Of a DNA stretch of 64,000 bases, positions 55,421-64,000 are shown piece by piece. Made by a program: the position numbers and the translations under genes. Each line of letters opens with the position of its first letter. Position 1 is the stretch's first letter. The notes under the pieces are model-generated. The model saw only the letters and a program-made list of their open reading frames with translations, was not told where the DNA came from and ran no database searches. The stretch comes from Ciceribacter lividus (GTDB lineage Bacteria > Pseudomonadota > Alphaproteobacteria > Rhizobiales > Rhizobiaceae), in assembly GCF_003337715.1 (NCBI RefSeq), contig NZ_QPIX01000013.1, positions 1-64,000 of the forward strand. The letters are read 5' to 3'.

Positions 55421-56357
55421 CTGAGAGTCGGACTCGAAAAGCTCTCAGTAGTAGCAATACCTTGCAAGACGCCGGGTCATAAGGCGGATGTGGGCGATCA
55501 TGACCCAGGCCTCGGCTGAAGCTATGGATTTTTCGACGTCCCTGGCCAGTCCGCGGCATCTGCCGAGCCAGGCGAAGGTCCGCTCTACGACCCAGTGGCG
55601 CGGCGGGACTTCGAAGCCTTTCGCCTTGTCTGAGCGCTTGATGATCTCGACCGTGAAGCGCCCGATTTTCTTCAGTCGCCGCTTCAGTTTGTCGCCGGAA
55701 TAGCCGCCATCGGCAAAGACATGCAGCAACCATGGCCACCTGTGGCGGATGGATTTCAGGAGATCGGGAGCACCATCTCGATCCTGGATGTCGGCGCTGT
55801 GCACCATGAGGCCGACCATCAGGCCGAGCGTATCGACAATGATATGGCGCTTGCGCCCTTTGGTCTTCTTGCCCGCGTCATAGCCTCGTATGCCGCCGCT
55901 TTCCGTGGTTTTCACGCTCTGGCTATCGATCACACCGGCCGTCGGACTTGCCTCTCTACCCTCCAGCTCGCGGGCTTCCATCACCAGATGATGGTTGATG
56001 TGCGCCCAAAGTCCCAGCGCCCGCCATTCATAGAAATAACGCTGGACGGTTGAACAGGGCGGGAAATCCTTCGGCAGCATGCGCCACTGGCAACCGGTCG
56101 TGGCGATGTAAAGCAGCGCATTCACTACCTCGCGCAAATCCGTGGTCCGGGGACGACCCAAGGGGCGGGGCATCGGCAGAAAGGCTCCACAAGCGCCCAT
56201 TCCCGATCCGTCATGTCGCTTGCGTAGCGTGCCGTTCGCCAGGCATATTGCCGACGGGTGATTTCGCTCCAGGCCATCATGTTCTCCATCGGATTTCGCA
56301 AATCCGAAGGACTCATAAGCGCTTGAAATCACATACCTCTTTTTGAGGTGGCCTCTA
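55421..56357 (-). mobile_element. IS5-family (IS427-like) insertion sequence
   Basis: The element spans the transposase gene and ends in imperfect inverted repeats: GAGAGTCGGACTCGAAAAG on the left and GAGGCCACCTCAAAAAGAG read inward from the right. The match is loose, so ends are approximate. It sits inside the IS6-type remnant on its left side. The right flank (56358-56442) shows no IS6 sequence. Confidence 0.7.
55445..56289 (-). CDS. IS5-family DDE transposase in two frames
   Basis: Frame 1 gives MMAWSEITRRQYAWRTARYA and MTDREWALVEPF. Frame 2 continues LPMPRPLGRPRTTDLREVVN to the end. The join near 56185 needs a one-base shift at CCTTTC. DDE residues lie in VIDSQSVKTTESGG, FADGGYSGDKL and VERTFAWLGR. 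Some IS427-group elements use programmed frameshifting, so the enzyme may be functional; otherwise it is a simple one-base loss. Confidence 0.75.
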
Positions 56358-56442
56358 AGTGGGGGAGCATGTCCGTGCCTTTCGGGGGCTAATTCACTGA
56401 GCCCGTCATTCTCCCGGCTCGGTCGAGGCGGGAAGGCAGTTG

Positions 56443-56907
56443 TCAAAAGTTCAGCGGCGCATTGTCGACCACTTCCTTCATCACGAAAAAGGTGCGGGTC
56501 TGACGCACGCCGGGTAGCGCGATCAGCTGTGTGCCATGGATGCGGTTGAAATCTGCCATGTCACGCACACGGATCTTCAGGAAATAATCAAAATCGCCCG
56601 CAACCAGATTGCAGTCCAGTACGAAATTCAGCTTGGCGACCGCCTTTTCAAAGGTGCCGAAGCTTTCCGGCGTCGAGCGATCCAGCACCACGCCGACCAT
56701 GACCAGCGCACCGCGGTCGACCTTCTGCGGCTCGACCATGGCTCTGACCGACTTAATGTAACCCTCCTCAAATAGCCGCTGGGTGCGGCGATGGCAGGTC
56801 GCGGCACTGACATCGACCAGTTTCGCCAGTTCGGCATTGCTGAGCCGCCCGTTGTTTTGCAGCAGTCGGAGCATTTTCAGGTCGATGCGGTCCAGTTCCG
56901 ATGTCAT
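56443..56907 (-). CDS. acdR: Lrp/AsnC-family regulator of ACC deaminase
   Basis: A 154-residue Lrp-type regulator with N-terminal helix-turn-helix (NNGRLSNAELAKLVDVSAATCHRRTQRLFEEG) and a C-terminal RAM ligand domain. It is divergent from acdS, 159 bases apart, exactly the place of AcdR in rhizobia and pseudomonads. AcdR activates acdS when ACC is present. The shared gap holds a GGATAT-N6-ATATCC inverted repeat. Confidence 0.9.
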   Translation of the reverse strand: MTSELDRIDLKMLRLLQNNGRLSNAELAKLVDVSAATCHRRTQRLFEEGYIKSVRAMVEPQKVDRGALVMVGVVLDRSTPESFGTFEKAVAKLNFVLDCNLVAGDFDYFLKIRVRDMADFNRIHGTQLIALPGVRQTRTFFVMKEVVDNAPLNF

Positions 56908-56972
56908 GAAAGATTCTTCCGAAAATAACGATATAGATGAAAGTTATGTATATTCTTTCTGATCCATGAAAG

Positions 56973-56990
56973 GATATCACGAAATATCCG
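56973..56990. promoter_or_regulatory. Inverted repeat in acdR-acdS control region
   Basis: GGATAT-N6-ATATCC is a perfect 6-bp inverted repeat in the AT-rich divergent gap, 77 bases before acdS. It is a candidate AcdR site; it is not the standard Lrp consensus, so the assignment is by position. Confidence 0.45.
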
Positions 56991-57066
56991 GTTCAAATTA
57001 GAGAGCACCTTTCATCCATGCGATGGTAGCGTTTCCCCCGTGTCACAGCAAGCAGAAGGGGATCCC

Positions 57067-58080
57067 ATGCTGGAGAAATTCGAGCGCTATCCGCTCACAT
57101 TTGGTCAGACCCATATCGAGAAGCTGGAGCGGCTGTCCGAGCATCTCGGCGGCAAGGTCGAGCTCTATGCCAAGCGTGAGGACTGCAATTCCGGTCTGGC
57201 CTTTGGCGGCAACAAGCTGCGCAAGCTGGAATATATCATTCCCGACGCGATCGCTTCCAATGCCGATACGCTGGTCTCGATCGGCGGCGTACAGTCCAAC
57301 CATACCCGCATGATCGCCGCCGTCGCCGCCAAGATCGGCTTCAAGTGCCGGCTGGTGCAGGAAAGCTGGGTGCCGCACGAGGACGCCGTCTATGACCGCG
57401 TCGGCAATATTCTGCTGAGCCGGATCATGGGAGCGGATGTGCAGATGGTGGACGAGGGCTTCGACATCGGCATTCGCCAGAGCTGGGAGGAGGCGATCGA
57501 GGACGTCAAGGCCAAGGGCGGGAAGCCCTATCCGATACCGGCCGGGGCATCCGTGCACAAATATGGTGGCCTCGGTTATGTCGGCTTTGCCGAGGAAGTG
57601 CGCGCGCAGGAGGCCGAACTCGGCTTCAAGTTCGACTATATCGTCGTCTGCACGGTGACCGGATCGACCCATGCCGGCATGACGGTCGGCTTTGCCAAGG
57701 ATGGCCGCGAACGCAATGTCATCGGTATCGACGCCTCCTTCACGCCGGCTCAGACCAGGGCCCAGGTGCTGGAGATCGCCCGGCGCACTGCCGAACTCGT
57801 CGAACTCGGCCGGGATCTGACGGCGGACGACATCATCCTGATCGAGGATTATGCCTATCCGGTCTACGGCGTGCCGTCCGACGAGACCAAGGAGGCCATC
57901 CGCCTCTGCGCCCGGCTCGAAGGGATGATCACCGACCCGGTCTATGAGGGCAAGTCGATGCAGGGCATGATCGACCTGGTCAAGAAGGGCTACTTCCCGG
58001 AAGGCTCCAAGGTACTCTACGCCCATCTCGGCGGCGCCCCGGCCATTAATGGCTATGCCTACACGTTCCGCAACGGTTGA
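57067..58080 (+). CDS. acdS: 1-aminocyclopropane-1-carboxylate deaminase
   Basis: A 337-residue PLP enzyme that breaks the ethylene precursor ACC into 2-oxobutyrate and ammonia. The sequence starts [13 protein letters not shown] as in rhizobial AcdS. The PLP lysine is K50 in GGNKLRK, and the residues that separate true ACC deaminases from D-cysteine desulfhydrases are present: Y293-E294 (PVYEGKS) and L321 (AHLGGAP). The ATG at 57067 gives the usual length. In plant-associated bacteria it lowers host ethylene. Confidence 0.96.
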   Translation: MLEKFERYPLTFGQTHIEKLERLSEHLGGKVELYAKREDCNSGLAFGGNKLRKLEYIIPDAIASNADTLVSIGGVQSNHTRMIAAVAAKIGFKCRLVQESWVPHEDAVYDRVGNILLSRIMGADVQMVDEGFDIGIRQSWEEAIEDVKAKGGKPYPIPAGASVHKYGGLGYVGFAEEVRAQEAELGFKFDYIVVCTVTGSTHAGMTVGFAKDGRERNVIGIDASFTPAQTRAQVLEIARRTAELVELGRDLTADDIILIEDYAYPVYGVPSDETKEAIRLCARLEGMITDPVYEGKSMQGMIDLVKKGYFPEGSKVLYAHLGGAPAINGYAYTFRNG

Positions 58081-58090
58081 ACACTAGCCA

Positions 58091-58126
58091 CGCCGTTCGG
58101 CGGGATGATCGTTCCGCCGAACGGCG
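58091..58126 (+). terminator. Hairpin between acdS and the E1-like gene
   Basis: A perfect 13-bp stem (58091-58103 with 58114-58126), 10-base loop, 10 bases after the acdS stop. There is no T tract. It may reduce read-through or stabilise acdS mRNA. Confidence 0.65.
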
Positions 58127-58214
58127 CAGACATGGGAACGGGATCCGAGCAGAGCAAGGCGAAAAGCCGCCGGCGGATCCTCATCAGGCGTGAACGCGTG
58201 ACTGGGAGTCGACC

Positions 58215-60599
58215 GTGACAAGCACCGATATCGCAATTCTGAAGTCCATCGAGAAGCAGGTCCTGTGGCTCGCCTGCTGGATGATCCACAACGCCAATCA
58301 CCTGCGCGAGAAGGGCGAGGTCAAGGTCGGCGGGCATCAGGCCTCCTCGGCCTCGATGGCCTCGATCCTGACGGCGCTCTATTTTCATGCGCTGCGCCCG
58401 GAAGATCGCGTTGCGGTCAAGCCGCATGCCTCGCCGGTGTTTCATGCCATCCAGTATCTGATGGGCAACCAGACGCGCGAGAAGCTCGAGAATTTCCGTG
58501 GCTTCGGTGGCGCGCAGTCCTATCCGAGCCGCACCAAGGATATCGACGATGTCGATTTCTCCACCGGTTCGGTCGGCCTCGGCGTCGCCGTCACCGCCTT
58601 TGCCTCGATGGTGCAGGACTATATCGCCGCCAGACCCTGGGCGCAGAAGCGTCCACTCGGGCGGATGATCGCCCTGGTCGGTGATGCCGAACTGGATGAA
58701 GGCAATGTCTACGAGTGCCTGCAGGAAGGCTGGAAGCATGATCTGCGCAATGCCTGGTGGGTCATCGATTACAATCGCCAGAGCCTCGACGGCGTGGTGC
58801 GCGAAGGTCTGTGGCAGCGCATCGAGGCCATTTTCAAGGCCTTCGGCTGGGATGTCGTCATCGTCAAATACGGCGCGCTGCAGAACGCCGCGTTCGCCGA
58901 GCCGGGTGGAGCGCGCCTGAAGGACTGGATCGACGCCTGCCCGAACCAGCTTTATGCAGCGCTGACCTTTCAGGGTGGGGCCGCGTGGCGGCGTCGGCTG
59001 CTCGACGAGATCGGCGACCAGGGCGATGTCACCGCGCTGATTGAGCGCCGATCCGACGCCGAACTGGCCGAACTCATGAACAATCTCGGCGGCCATTGCC
59101 TGGAGGCGCTGACCGATGTGTTCGACAGTATCGACCACGACCGGCCGACGGTCTTCCTGGCTTATACGATCAAGGGCTGGGGCACGCCGCTTGCCGGTCA
59201 CAAGGACAATCATGCCGGCCTGATGACCACGAACCAGATGGCCGAGTTCCAGTCGGCAATGCAGGTTGCGCCCGGAACGGAATGGGACCTGTTTTCAACC
59301 ATGGCCGACAGCAGCGATGCAAGGGCCTTCCTTTCCCGCGTGCCGTTCTTCGAGCCGGGGCCGCGACGCTTCAAGGCGGAGCGCATTGCGACAGAGGGGC
59401 CGGTCCTGCTGGAGGACCGCGTTCTGTCCACCCAGGCCGGCTTCGGCAAGATCCTCGACGCTTTGGCCAAGACCGACACGGCACTCGCCGACCGCATCGT
59501 GACCACCGCCCCGGATGTCACCGTCTCGACCAATCTCGGCCCCTGGGTCAACCGGCGTGGCCTGTTTGCGCGCGACGCGCGGGCCGATACCTTTCGCGAC
59601 GAGCGGGTGCCGTCCGCGCAAAAATGGCATTTTTCGCCGGAGGGGCAGCATATCGAACTCGGCATTGCCGAGATGAATCTCTTCCTGCTGCTGGCCGCCG
59701 CCGGCCTTTCGCATTCGCTGTTCGGCGAGCGCCTGCTGCCGATCGGCACGGTCTATGATCCCTTCATCTGCCGCGGTCTCGATGCACTGAACTATGCCTG
59801 CTATCAGGATGCCCGTTTCATGATCGTCGGCACGCCGTCCGGCATCACGCTTTCGCCGGAGGGCGGCGCGCATCAGTCGATCGCCACACCGCTGATCGGC
59901 ATCAGCCAGGACGGGCTGGCGAGTTTCGAGCCGGCCTTCCTCGACGAACTCGCGATCATCATGGACTGGTCGTTCGACTATATGCAGCGCGATGGCGACG
60001 GTCAGCCGGACGAGCGCACCTGGCTGCGCGACGAGACGGGCGGTTCGGTCTATCTGCGGCTGACGACACGACCGCTCGAACAGCCGGCGCCGCGTGGCGG
60101 TCCGGCTTTCCGCCAAGGCGTCATCGATGGCGGCTATTGGCTGAAGCCGCCGGGGCCGAATGCCGATGTCGTGCTGGTCTATCAGGGTTGCATCGCGCCG
60201 GAAGTGATCGCGGCCGCCGGGCTGCTCGGCGAGAGCCGACGGGATATCGGCGTGCTGGCTGTGACATCCGCGGATCGCCTGAACGCCGGCTGGACCGCGG
60301 CCCAGCGGGCGCGGCGCCGCGGCGTCAGTCGGGCGTCCGGCCATGTCGAGACCTTGCTCGCCGGCCTTCCGTCCCATTGCACCCTGGTCATCGTCACCGA
60401 TGGACACCCAGCGGCGCTTGCCTGGCTGGGTGCCGTTCGCGGCCACCGGACGATACCGCTCGGGGTGGAGCATTTCGGCCAGACCGGCACGGTGCAGGAC
60501 CTCTATCGGCACTATGGCATCGACAAGGCGGGTATCGTCAGGACGGTGTCGGGGTTGACGCGAGGGGCTGCGGTTTCCGAGCTTCTGCTATGCCCATGA
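58215..60599 (+). CDS. Thiamine-diphosphate E1-like (AceE/transketolase-type) enzyme
   Basis: A 794-residue protein resembling homodimeric 2-oxoacid dehydrogenase E1 components. The thiamine-binding region is VGDAELDEGNVYECLQEG followed by WWVIDYNRQS; also HYE-like GGHQASSASMASILTALYFHAL and the C-terminal IGTVYDPFICRGLDALNYA. It is shorter than E. coli AceE (about 887) and no E2/E3 gene follows. Placed after acdS, it may act on 2-oxobutyrate. Start is GTG 58215 behind GGGAG. Confidence 0.82.
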   Translation: MTSTDIAILKSIEKQVLWLACWMIHNANHLREKGEVKVGGHQASSASMASILTALYFHALRPEDRVAVKPHASPVFHAIQYLMGNQTREKLENFRGFGGAQSYPSRTKDIDDVDFSTGSVGLGVAVTAFASMVQDYIAARPWAQKRPLGRMIALVGDAELDEGNVYECLQEGWKHDLRNAWWVIDYNRQSLDGVVREGLWQRIEAIFKAFGWDVVIVKYGALQNAAFAEPGGARLKDWIDACPNQLYAALTFQGGAAWRRRLLDEIGDQGDVTALIERRSDAELAELMNNLGGHCLEALTDVFDSIDHDRPTVFLAYTIKGWGTPLAGHKDNHAGLMTTNQMAEFQSAMQVAPGTEWDLFSTMADSSDARAFLSRVPFFEPGPRRFKAERIATEGPVLLEDRVLSTQAGFGKILDALAKTDTALADRIVTTAPDVTVSTNLGPWVNRRGLFARDARADTFRDERVPSAQKWHFSPEGQHIELGIAEMNLFLLLAAAGLSHSLFGERLLPIGTVYDPFICRGLDALNYACYQDARFMIVGTPSGITLSPEGGAHQSIATPLIGISQDGLASFEPAFLDELAIIMDWSFDYMQRDGDGQPDERTWLRDETGGSVYLRLTTRPLEQPAPRGGPAFRQGVIDGGYWLKPPGPNADVVLVYQGCIAPEVIAAAGLLGESRRDIGVLAVTSADRLNAGWTAAQRARRRGVSRASGHVETLLAGLPSHCTLVIVTDGHPAALAWLGAVRGHRTIPLGVEHFGQTGTVQDLYRHYGIDKAGIVRTVSGLTRGAAVSELLLCP

Positions 60600-60637
60600 G
60601 GTTCGGCGAGGCGGCTGCCCGAAATCGGCGGCAGGTT

Positions 60638-61330
60638 TCACGAGGCTTGCCGGTCGGCGATCTCGCGCTCTCCGCTCATCGATTGGCGGTATTCCTCATA
60701 GATACTGCCCTGGACACGGATATGGTCGCGCATCACGGCATCGGCGCGCGCCGCATCGCCGGCTTCAAGGGCCAGCAGGATTTCGCGATGTTCCATCATC
60801 GACCGAGACAGGCGGTCGCCGAAGGAGAGCTGCGCCTGCCGGAAGGGCTTGAGGCGCCGGTGCAGGTTGGCGGCCTCCTCAGCCAGGAAGCCGTTGCCGG
60901 ATGCCTCGTAGATCATGGTGTGAAACGTAGCGTTCTCGGCATAATAGCGCTTGTAGTCCTGCGCCTGAAGCGCCGCCTCGCAGGCGGAGGCGGCTTTGCG
61001 CAGAAGCAGCAGTTGTGCCTTGGTGATGCGGCCGGCCGCCAGCCGCGCGCACCAGGCTTCGACCTCCGCCATCACTTCGAACATTTCCACAAGACGGGTG
61101 AAATCGGGTTGGCGCACGAAGGCGCCGCGGTTGGGAATGAGCTCGACCAGTCCGGTGGCCGACAGAAGACGCAGCGCCTCACGAAGGGGCGTGCGCGATA
61201 CGCCGAAATCCCGGGCGAGGCGCATTTCGTCGAGGCGCTCGCCATCCTTGAAATGCCCCTCGGCGATCATCGTCTCGATGCGCTCGTAAAGCACGTCGGC
61301 GGTCGGCGTTTTTGATGCGGGTGAATTCAT
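60638..61330 (-). CDS. GntR-family regulator (FCD type) of a peptide-type importer
   Basis: A 230-residue GntR regulator: winged helix (ERLDEMRLARDFGVSRTPLREALRLL) and FCD domain (about 85-215, with histidines in ENATFHTMIYE and SMMEHREIL). It is divergent from the binding-protein gene at 61505, and a perfect TTGTATACAA palindrome lies in the shared gap. It converges on the E1-like gene. Confidence 0.88.
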   Translation of the reverse strand: MNSPASKTPTADVLYERIETMIAEGHFKDGERLDEMRLARDFGVSRTPLREALRLLSATGLVELIPNRGAFVRQPDFTRLVEMFEVMAEVEAWCARLAAGRITKAQLLLLRKAASACEAALQAQDYKRYYAENATFHTMIYEASGNGFLAEEAANLHRRLKPFRQAQLSFGDRLSRSMMEHREILLALEAGDAARADAVMRDHIRVQGSIYEEYRQSMSGEREIADRQAS

Positions 61331-61420
61331 ATCGCTCCTCCACACGCATTGTCGTGTGATCCGGGGGATTTGACAAGCGGACGTATGCAATAATCGTGAT
61401 GTGTGTGCAATCTAATAATA

Positions 61421-61430
61421 TTGTATACAA
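61421..61430. promoter_or_regulatory. GntR operator TTGTATACAA
   Basis: A perfect 10-bp palindrome in an AT-rich divergent gap, between the GntR gene and the importer operon, of a type known for FCD-GntR regulators. A possible -10 (TATAAA) lies about 20 bases further toward the importer. Confidence 0.65.
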
Positions 61431-61504
61431 AGAATAAGAATGGAGTACAGTATAAATAGCTGTCAAGAAAGCCTAAATAATAGGCAAAATCAGAGGGAAC
61501 GAGA

Positions 61505-63022
61505 ATGAAACTGACAATGACGGCGGCTACAGTCGCTCTTCTGCCCGCATTCCTGTTTGCCACCGCGGCCTGGGCCGGCAAGGCGGACGATACGGTCTCC
61601 ATCGCGTTCGCGAAGGAACTCGAGCATGTCGATCCCTATTTCAACACCGCGCGCGAGGGCATCCTGCTCGGAAATGCCGCCTGGGACGGCCTTCTCTGTC
61701 GCAATCCGGCAACCGGAGAGTATGTCGGCAATCTGGCGACCAGCTGGACATGGGTGGATTCCACAACGCTGGAGCTCACGCTGCGAGAAGGCGTCAAGTT
61801 CCACAACGGCGAGGCCTTCGACGCCGATGATGTCGTCTACACGCTGAACTTCACCATCGACCCCAAGAACGGCGCCAAGAACAAGGTGGCGACGGGATGG
61901 ATCAAGCAGGCCGTAAAAATCGACCAGTTCAAGGTGCGCATCCTCACCAACGGGCCATTCCCGGCCGCCCTCGAATATCTGGCCGGCCCGGTCATCATCC
62001 ATCCAGATGAATACTACAAAGCCGTCGGCCCGGCCGGCGTCGCCACCAAGCCGATCGGCACGGGTCCCTACAAATTCGAGAGCGTCGAACCCGGCAAGCA
62101 TTTCGTGCTGAAGCGCAACGAGGACTATTTCGCCGCCGCCAAGCCGAAGGCCAAGGTCGGCACTATCGATATTCGCACCATCCCGGACATCAACACGCAG
62201 ATGGCCGAGCTTTTCAACGGCACGATCGATCTGGTCTGGCAGGTGCCCTCCGACCAGGCCGGCAAGATGGCGGGCCGGGACGGCTTCCAGGTGATCAATG
62301 CCCCGACCATGCGCGTCGGCTATCTCTCGCTCGATGCGGCCGGTCGCTCGGGCGACAAGAACCCGATGACGAATCTCAAGGTCCGGCAGGCGATCTACCA
62401 TGCGATCAACCGCGACGGTATCGTCGAAGCGCTGATGAAGGGCACGACGGAAGTGATCAACAGCGCCTGCTCGCCCAGCCAGTTCGGCTGCGACAAGGCT
62501 GTTACGACCTATGCCTACGATCCGGCGAAGGCCAAGGCGCTGCTGGCGGAAGCCGGCTATCCCGACGGTTTCGAGATTGAACTCTATGCCTATCGCGACC
62601 GACCGCTGGCCGAAGCGATGATCGGCATGCTGGCCGAGATCGGCGTCAAGGCCAACCTCAACTACATGCAATACGCGGCGCTGCGCGAAAAACGCATCAA
62701 GGAAGGCGTGCCGATCTCCTTCTTGACCTGGGGTTCCAACTCGATTGCCGATGTCTCGGCCATTACCAGCGAGTTCTTCACCATGGGCGGCGAAGATGAC
62801 GCCCGCGACAAGAGCCTGTCCGATCTGCTGGAAAAGGCCGATTCCTCGATCGATCCGGCCGAGCGCAAGACGCTCTATACCCAGGCGCTGTCGGTGATCG
62901 CCGACAAGGCCTATTGGGTGCCGTTGTGGAACTACTCCACCAACTACGTCATGAGCGGCGAAATCGCCTTCACCCCGACCCCGGATGAGTTGGTCCGCTT
63001 CTACGAAATCGGCTGGAAGTAA
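61505..63022 (+). CDS. Peptide-type ABC binding protein (family 5)
   Basis: A 505-residue binding protein. The signal peptide ends near residue 24 (AAWAGKADD). Family-5 segments include LREGVKFHNGEAFDADDVVYTLNF, GTGPYKFESVEPGKHFVLKRN and YHAINRDGIVEALMKG. It is the first gene of an operon divergent from GntR. The ligand is unknown; closeness to acdS does not prove a link. AGAGGG precedes the ATG. Confidence 0.9.
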   Translation: MKLTMTAATVALLPAFLFATAAWAGKADDTVSIAFAKELEHVDPYFNTAREGILLGNAAWDGLLCRNPATGEYVGNLATSWTWVDSTTLELTLREGVKFHNGEAFDADDVVYTLNFTIDPKNGAKNKVATGWIKQAVKIDQFKVRILTNGPFPAALEYLAGPVIIHPDEYYKAVGPAGVATKPIGTGPYKFESVEPGKHFVLKRNEDYFAAAKPKAKVGTIDIRTIPDINTQMAELFNGTIDLVWQVPSDQAGKMAGRDGFQVINAPTMRVGYLSLDAAGRSGDKNPMTNLKVRQAIYHAINRDGIVEALMKGTTEVINSACSPSQFGCDKAVTTYAYDPAKAKALLAEAGYPDGFEIELYAYRDRPLAEAMIGMLAEIGVKANLNYMQYAALREKRIKEGVPISFLTWGSNSIADVSAITSEFFTMGGEDDARDKSLSDLLEKADSSIDPAERKTLYTQALSVIADKAYWVPLWNYSTNYVMSGEIAFTPTPDELVRFYEIGWK

Positions 63023-63035
63023 CATCTGTATCCCT

Positions 63036-63067
63036 GGGCCGGGAGGCTGTTCAGCGGCGCCCGGCCC
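63036..63067 (+). terminator. Hairpin between binding-protein and permease genes (last importer)
   Basis: An 8-bp GC stem (GGGCCGGG/CCCGGCCC) with a 16-base loop, 14 bases after the binding-protein stop and no T tract, as seen after the other binding-protein genes here. Confidence 0.65.
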
Positions 63068-63139
63068 GGATTCGAGCTTCTTGTTTTAGAGGCATGTCGA
63101 GATCGCGGAGCCGCAAGGCCGCCTGCTTGAGGGTTTCAG

Positions 63140-64000
63140 ATGTTGAAATTTGTCCTGACCAAGATTGGCATGGCGGCGCTGGTTGCGCTGACGGTGTCCT
63201 TCATCAGTTTCATTCTTCTGTTCATGGCCGGCGATCCGGCGATCGCCATTGCCGGCGAGGGGGCTTCAGGAGAGGTGGTCGCGGCGATCCGCAGCCAATA
63301 CGGTTTCGACCGGCCATTGCTCGTTCAGTATGCCGACTGGCTGATGCGCGCGCTCTCCGGTGATTTCGGCATGAGCTACTATTTCAAGACCCCGGTCTCG
63401 GGCATGATCGCCGAACGGCTGCCTGTCACCATGACCATCGGCTTTCTCGGCATGAGCTTCGCCCTGCTGCTCGCCATTCCCATGGGGGTTGTGGCCGCCG
63501 CCTTTCCCAACACGTTGATCGACCGGCTGGCGCTCGGCGTAGCCGTCGTCGGACAGGCGATCCCGAGCTTCTGGTTCGGCCTTATCCTGATCGTTGTCTT
63601 CTCGGTCAATCTGGGATGGGTGCCGGCCTCGGGAACGCGGCAATGGACCGGCTATATCCTGCCGATGATCGTGCTCGGCTACTTCGCGACGCCGGCTATC
63701 ATGCGGCTTACACGGGCGGGCATGCTGGAAGTGCTGTCGGCGGACTACATCCGCACGGCAAGAGCCAAGGGCATCAAGCCACGCCGGGTTCTGTTCAAGC
63801 ACGCGCTGCGCAATGCCATCATCCCGGTGGTCAGCCTGGCGGCGGTGCAGCTCGGCTTTATGTTCGGCGGGTCGGTCGTGGTGGAAACCATCTTCGCGCT
63901 GCATGGTGCCGGTTACCTCGCCTGGGAATCGATCTCCCGTAATGATCTGCCGACGATGCAGGCGCTCATCCTGATCTTCGCGATGTTCTACATCGCTTTC
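63140..64000 (+). CDS. Peptide-type ABC permease (DppB-like), cut by window end
   Basis: The first 287 residues of a permease starting MLKFVLTKIGMAALVALTVSF, with FLLFMAGDP-like FILLFMAGDPAIAIAGEGA and contact loop SADYIRTARAKGIKPRRVLFKHALRNA. GAGGG lies before the ATG at 63140. The gene continues beyond the window, where a second permease and ATPase would be expected. Confidence 0.9.
   Translation, partial: MLKFVLTKIGMAALVALTVSFISFILLFMAGDPAIAIAGEGASGEVVAAIRSQYGFDRPLLVQYADWLMRALSGDFGMSYYFKTPVSGMIAERLPVTMTIGFLGMSFALLLAIPMGVVAAAFPNTLIDRLALGVAVVGQAIPSFWFGLILIVVFSVNLGWVPASGTRQWTGYILPMIVLGYFATPAIMRLTRAGMLEVLSADYIRTARAKGIKPRRVLFKHALRNAIIPVVSLAAVQLGFMFGGSVVVETIFALHGAGYLAWESISRNDLPTMQALILIFAMFYIAF

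Overview
The window looks like a piece of a Rhizobiaceae-type alphaproteobacterial genome (Ensifer, Rhizobium or Shinella are the nearest guesses). Support comes from high GC content, the serC-serA pair with a serC-type leader, a 531-residue SerA, a typical rhizobial acdR-acdS pair, mosaic intergenic repeats, and an extreme density of ABC importers for nitrogen compounds. The assignment is inference from gene content; there is no rRNA or tRNA here to test it.

Layout. 1-9.7 kb is ordinary chromosomal content: a small secreted Asn/Asp/Gly-rich protein, an outer-membrane beta-barrel protein, serC-serA with a strong terminator, an AraC regulator divergent from a LysE-type exporter, a Tim44-domain protein, a lysozyme-like lipoprotein and a KpsC-like capsule glycosyltransferase. 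9.7-12.2 kb is an arsenic operon (arsR, thioredoxin-type arsC, acr3, glutaredoxin-type arsC). 12.2-13.5 kb is non-coding, with mosaic repeats and a GC-rich stretch full of inverted repeats that I cannot name.

From 13.5 kb to the end the window is an accessory island for catabolism of organic nitrogen. (i) 13.5-20.2 kb: LysR, divergent ABC importer, two SDRs, a creatininase-family hydrolase and a ureohydrolase; substrate unknown. (ii) 20.4-29.0 kb: GntR-controlled peptide importer with gamma-glutamyltransferase, a DUF1028 protein and a fused double ATPase (glutathione or gamma-glutamyl-peptide use). (iii) 29.3-31.2 kb: LysR and a bile-acid-symporter-family carrier. (iv) 31.3-41.2 kb: sigma-54 promoter, guanidine-I riboswitch with terminator, ABC importer, the two carboxyguanidine deiminase subunits, guanidine (urea-type) carboxylase and allophanate hydrolase, which together take guanidine to ammonia and CO2. 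(v) 41.3-46.1 kb: second gamma-glutamyltransferase with a polar-amino-acid importer lacking its ATPase, and a GntR regulator. (vi) 46.2-54.8 kb: LysR, ABC importer, cytosine-deaminase-like amidohydrolase, FAD-linked oxidase, flavodoxin-fold oxidoreductase, RidA and a second creatininase-family hydrolase, tied together by a shared GCATC-N16-GATGC site. (vii) 55.1-56.4 kb: remains of an IS6 element interrupted by an IS5-family element. (viii) 56.4-60.6 kb: acdR, acdS (ACC deaminase) and a thiamine-diphosphate E1-like enzyme that may take the 2-oxobutyrate product. (ix) 60.6-64 kb: GntR and the start of another peptide-type importer, cut by the window end.

The common theme is import of small nitrogen-rich molecules followed by hydrolysis or deamination to ammonia. 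The best-supported control system is the guanidine operon, where nitrogen limitation (sigma-54) and ligand (riboswitch) appear to be combined. The most likely undescribed systems are clusters (i) and (vi).
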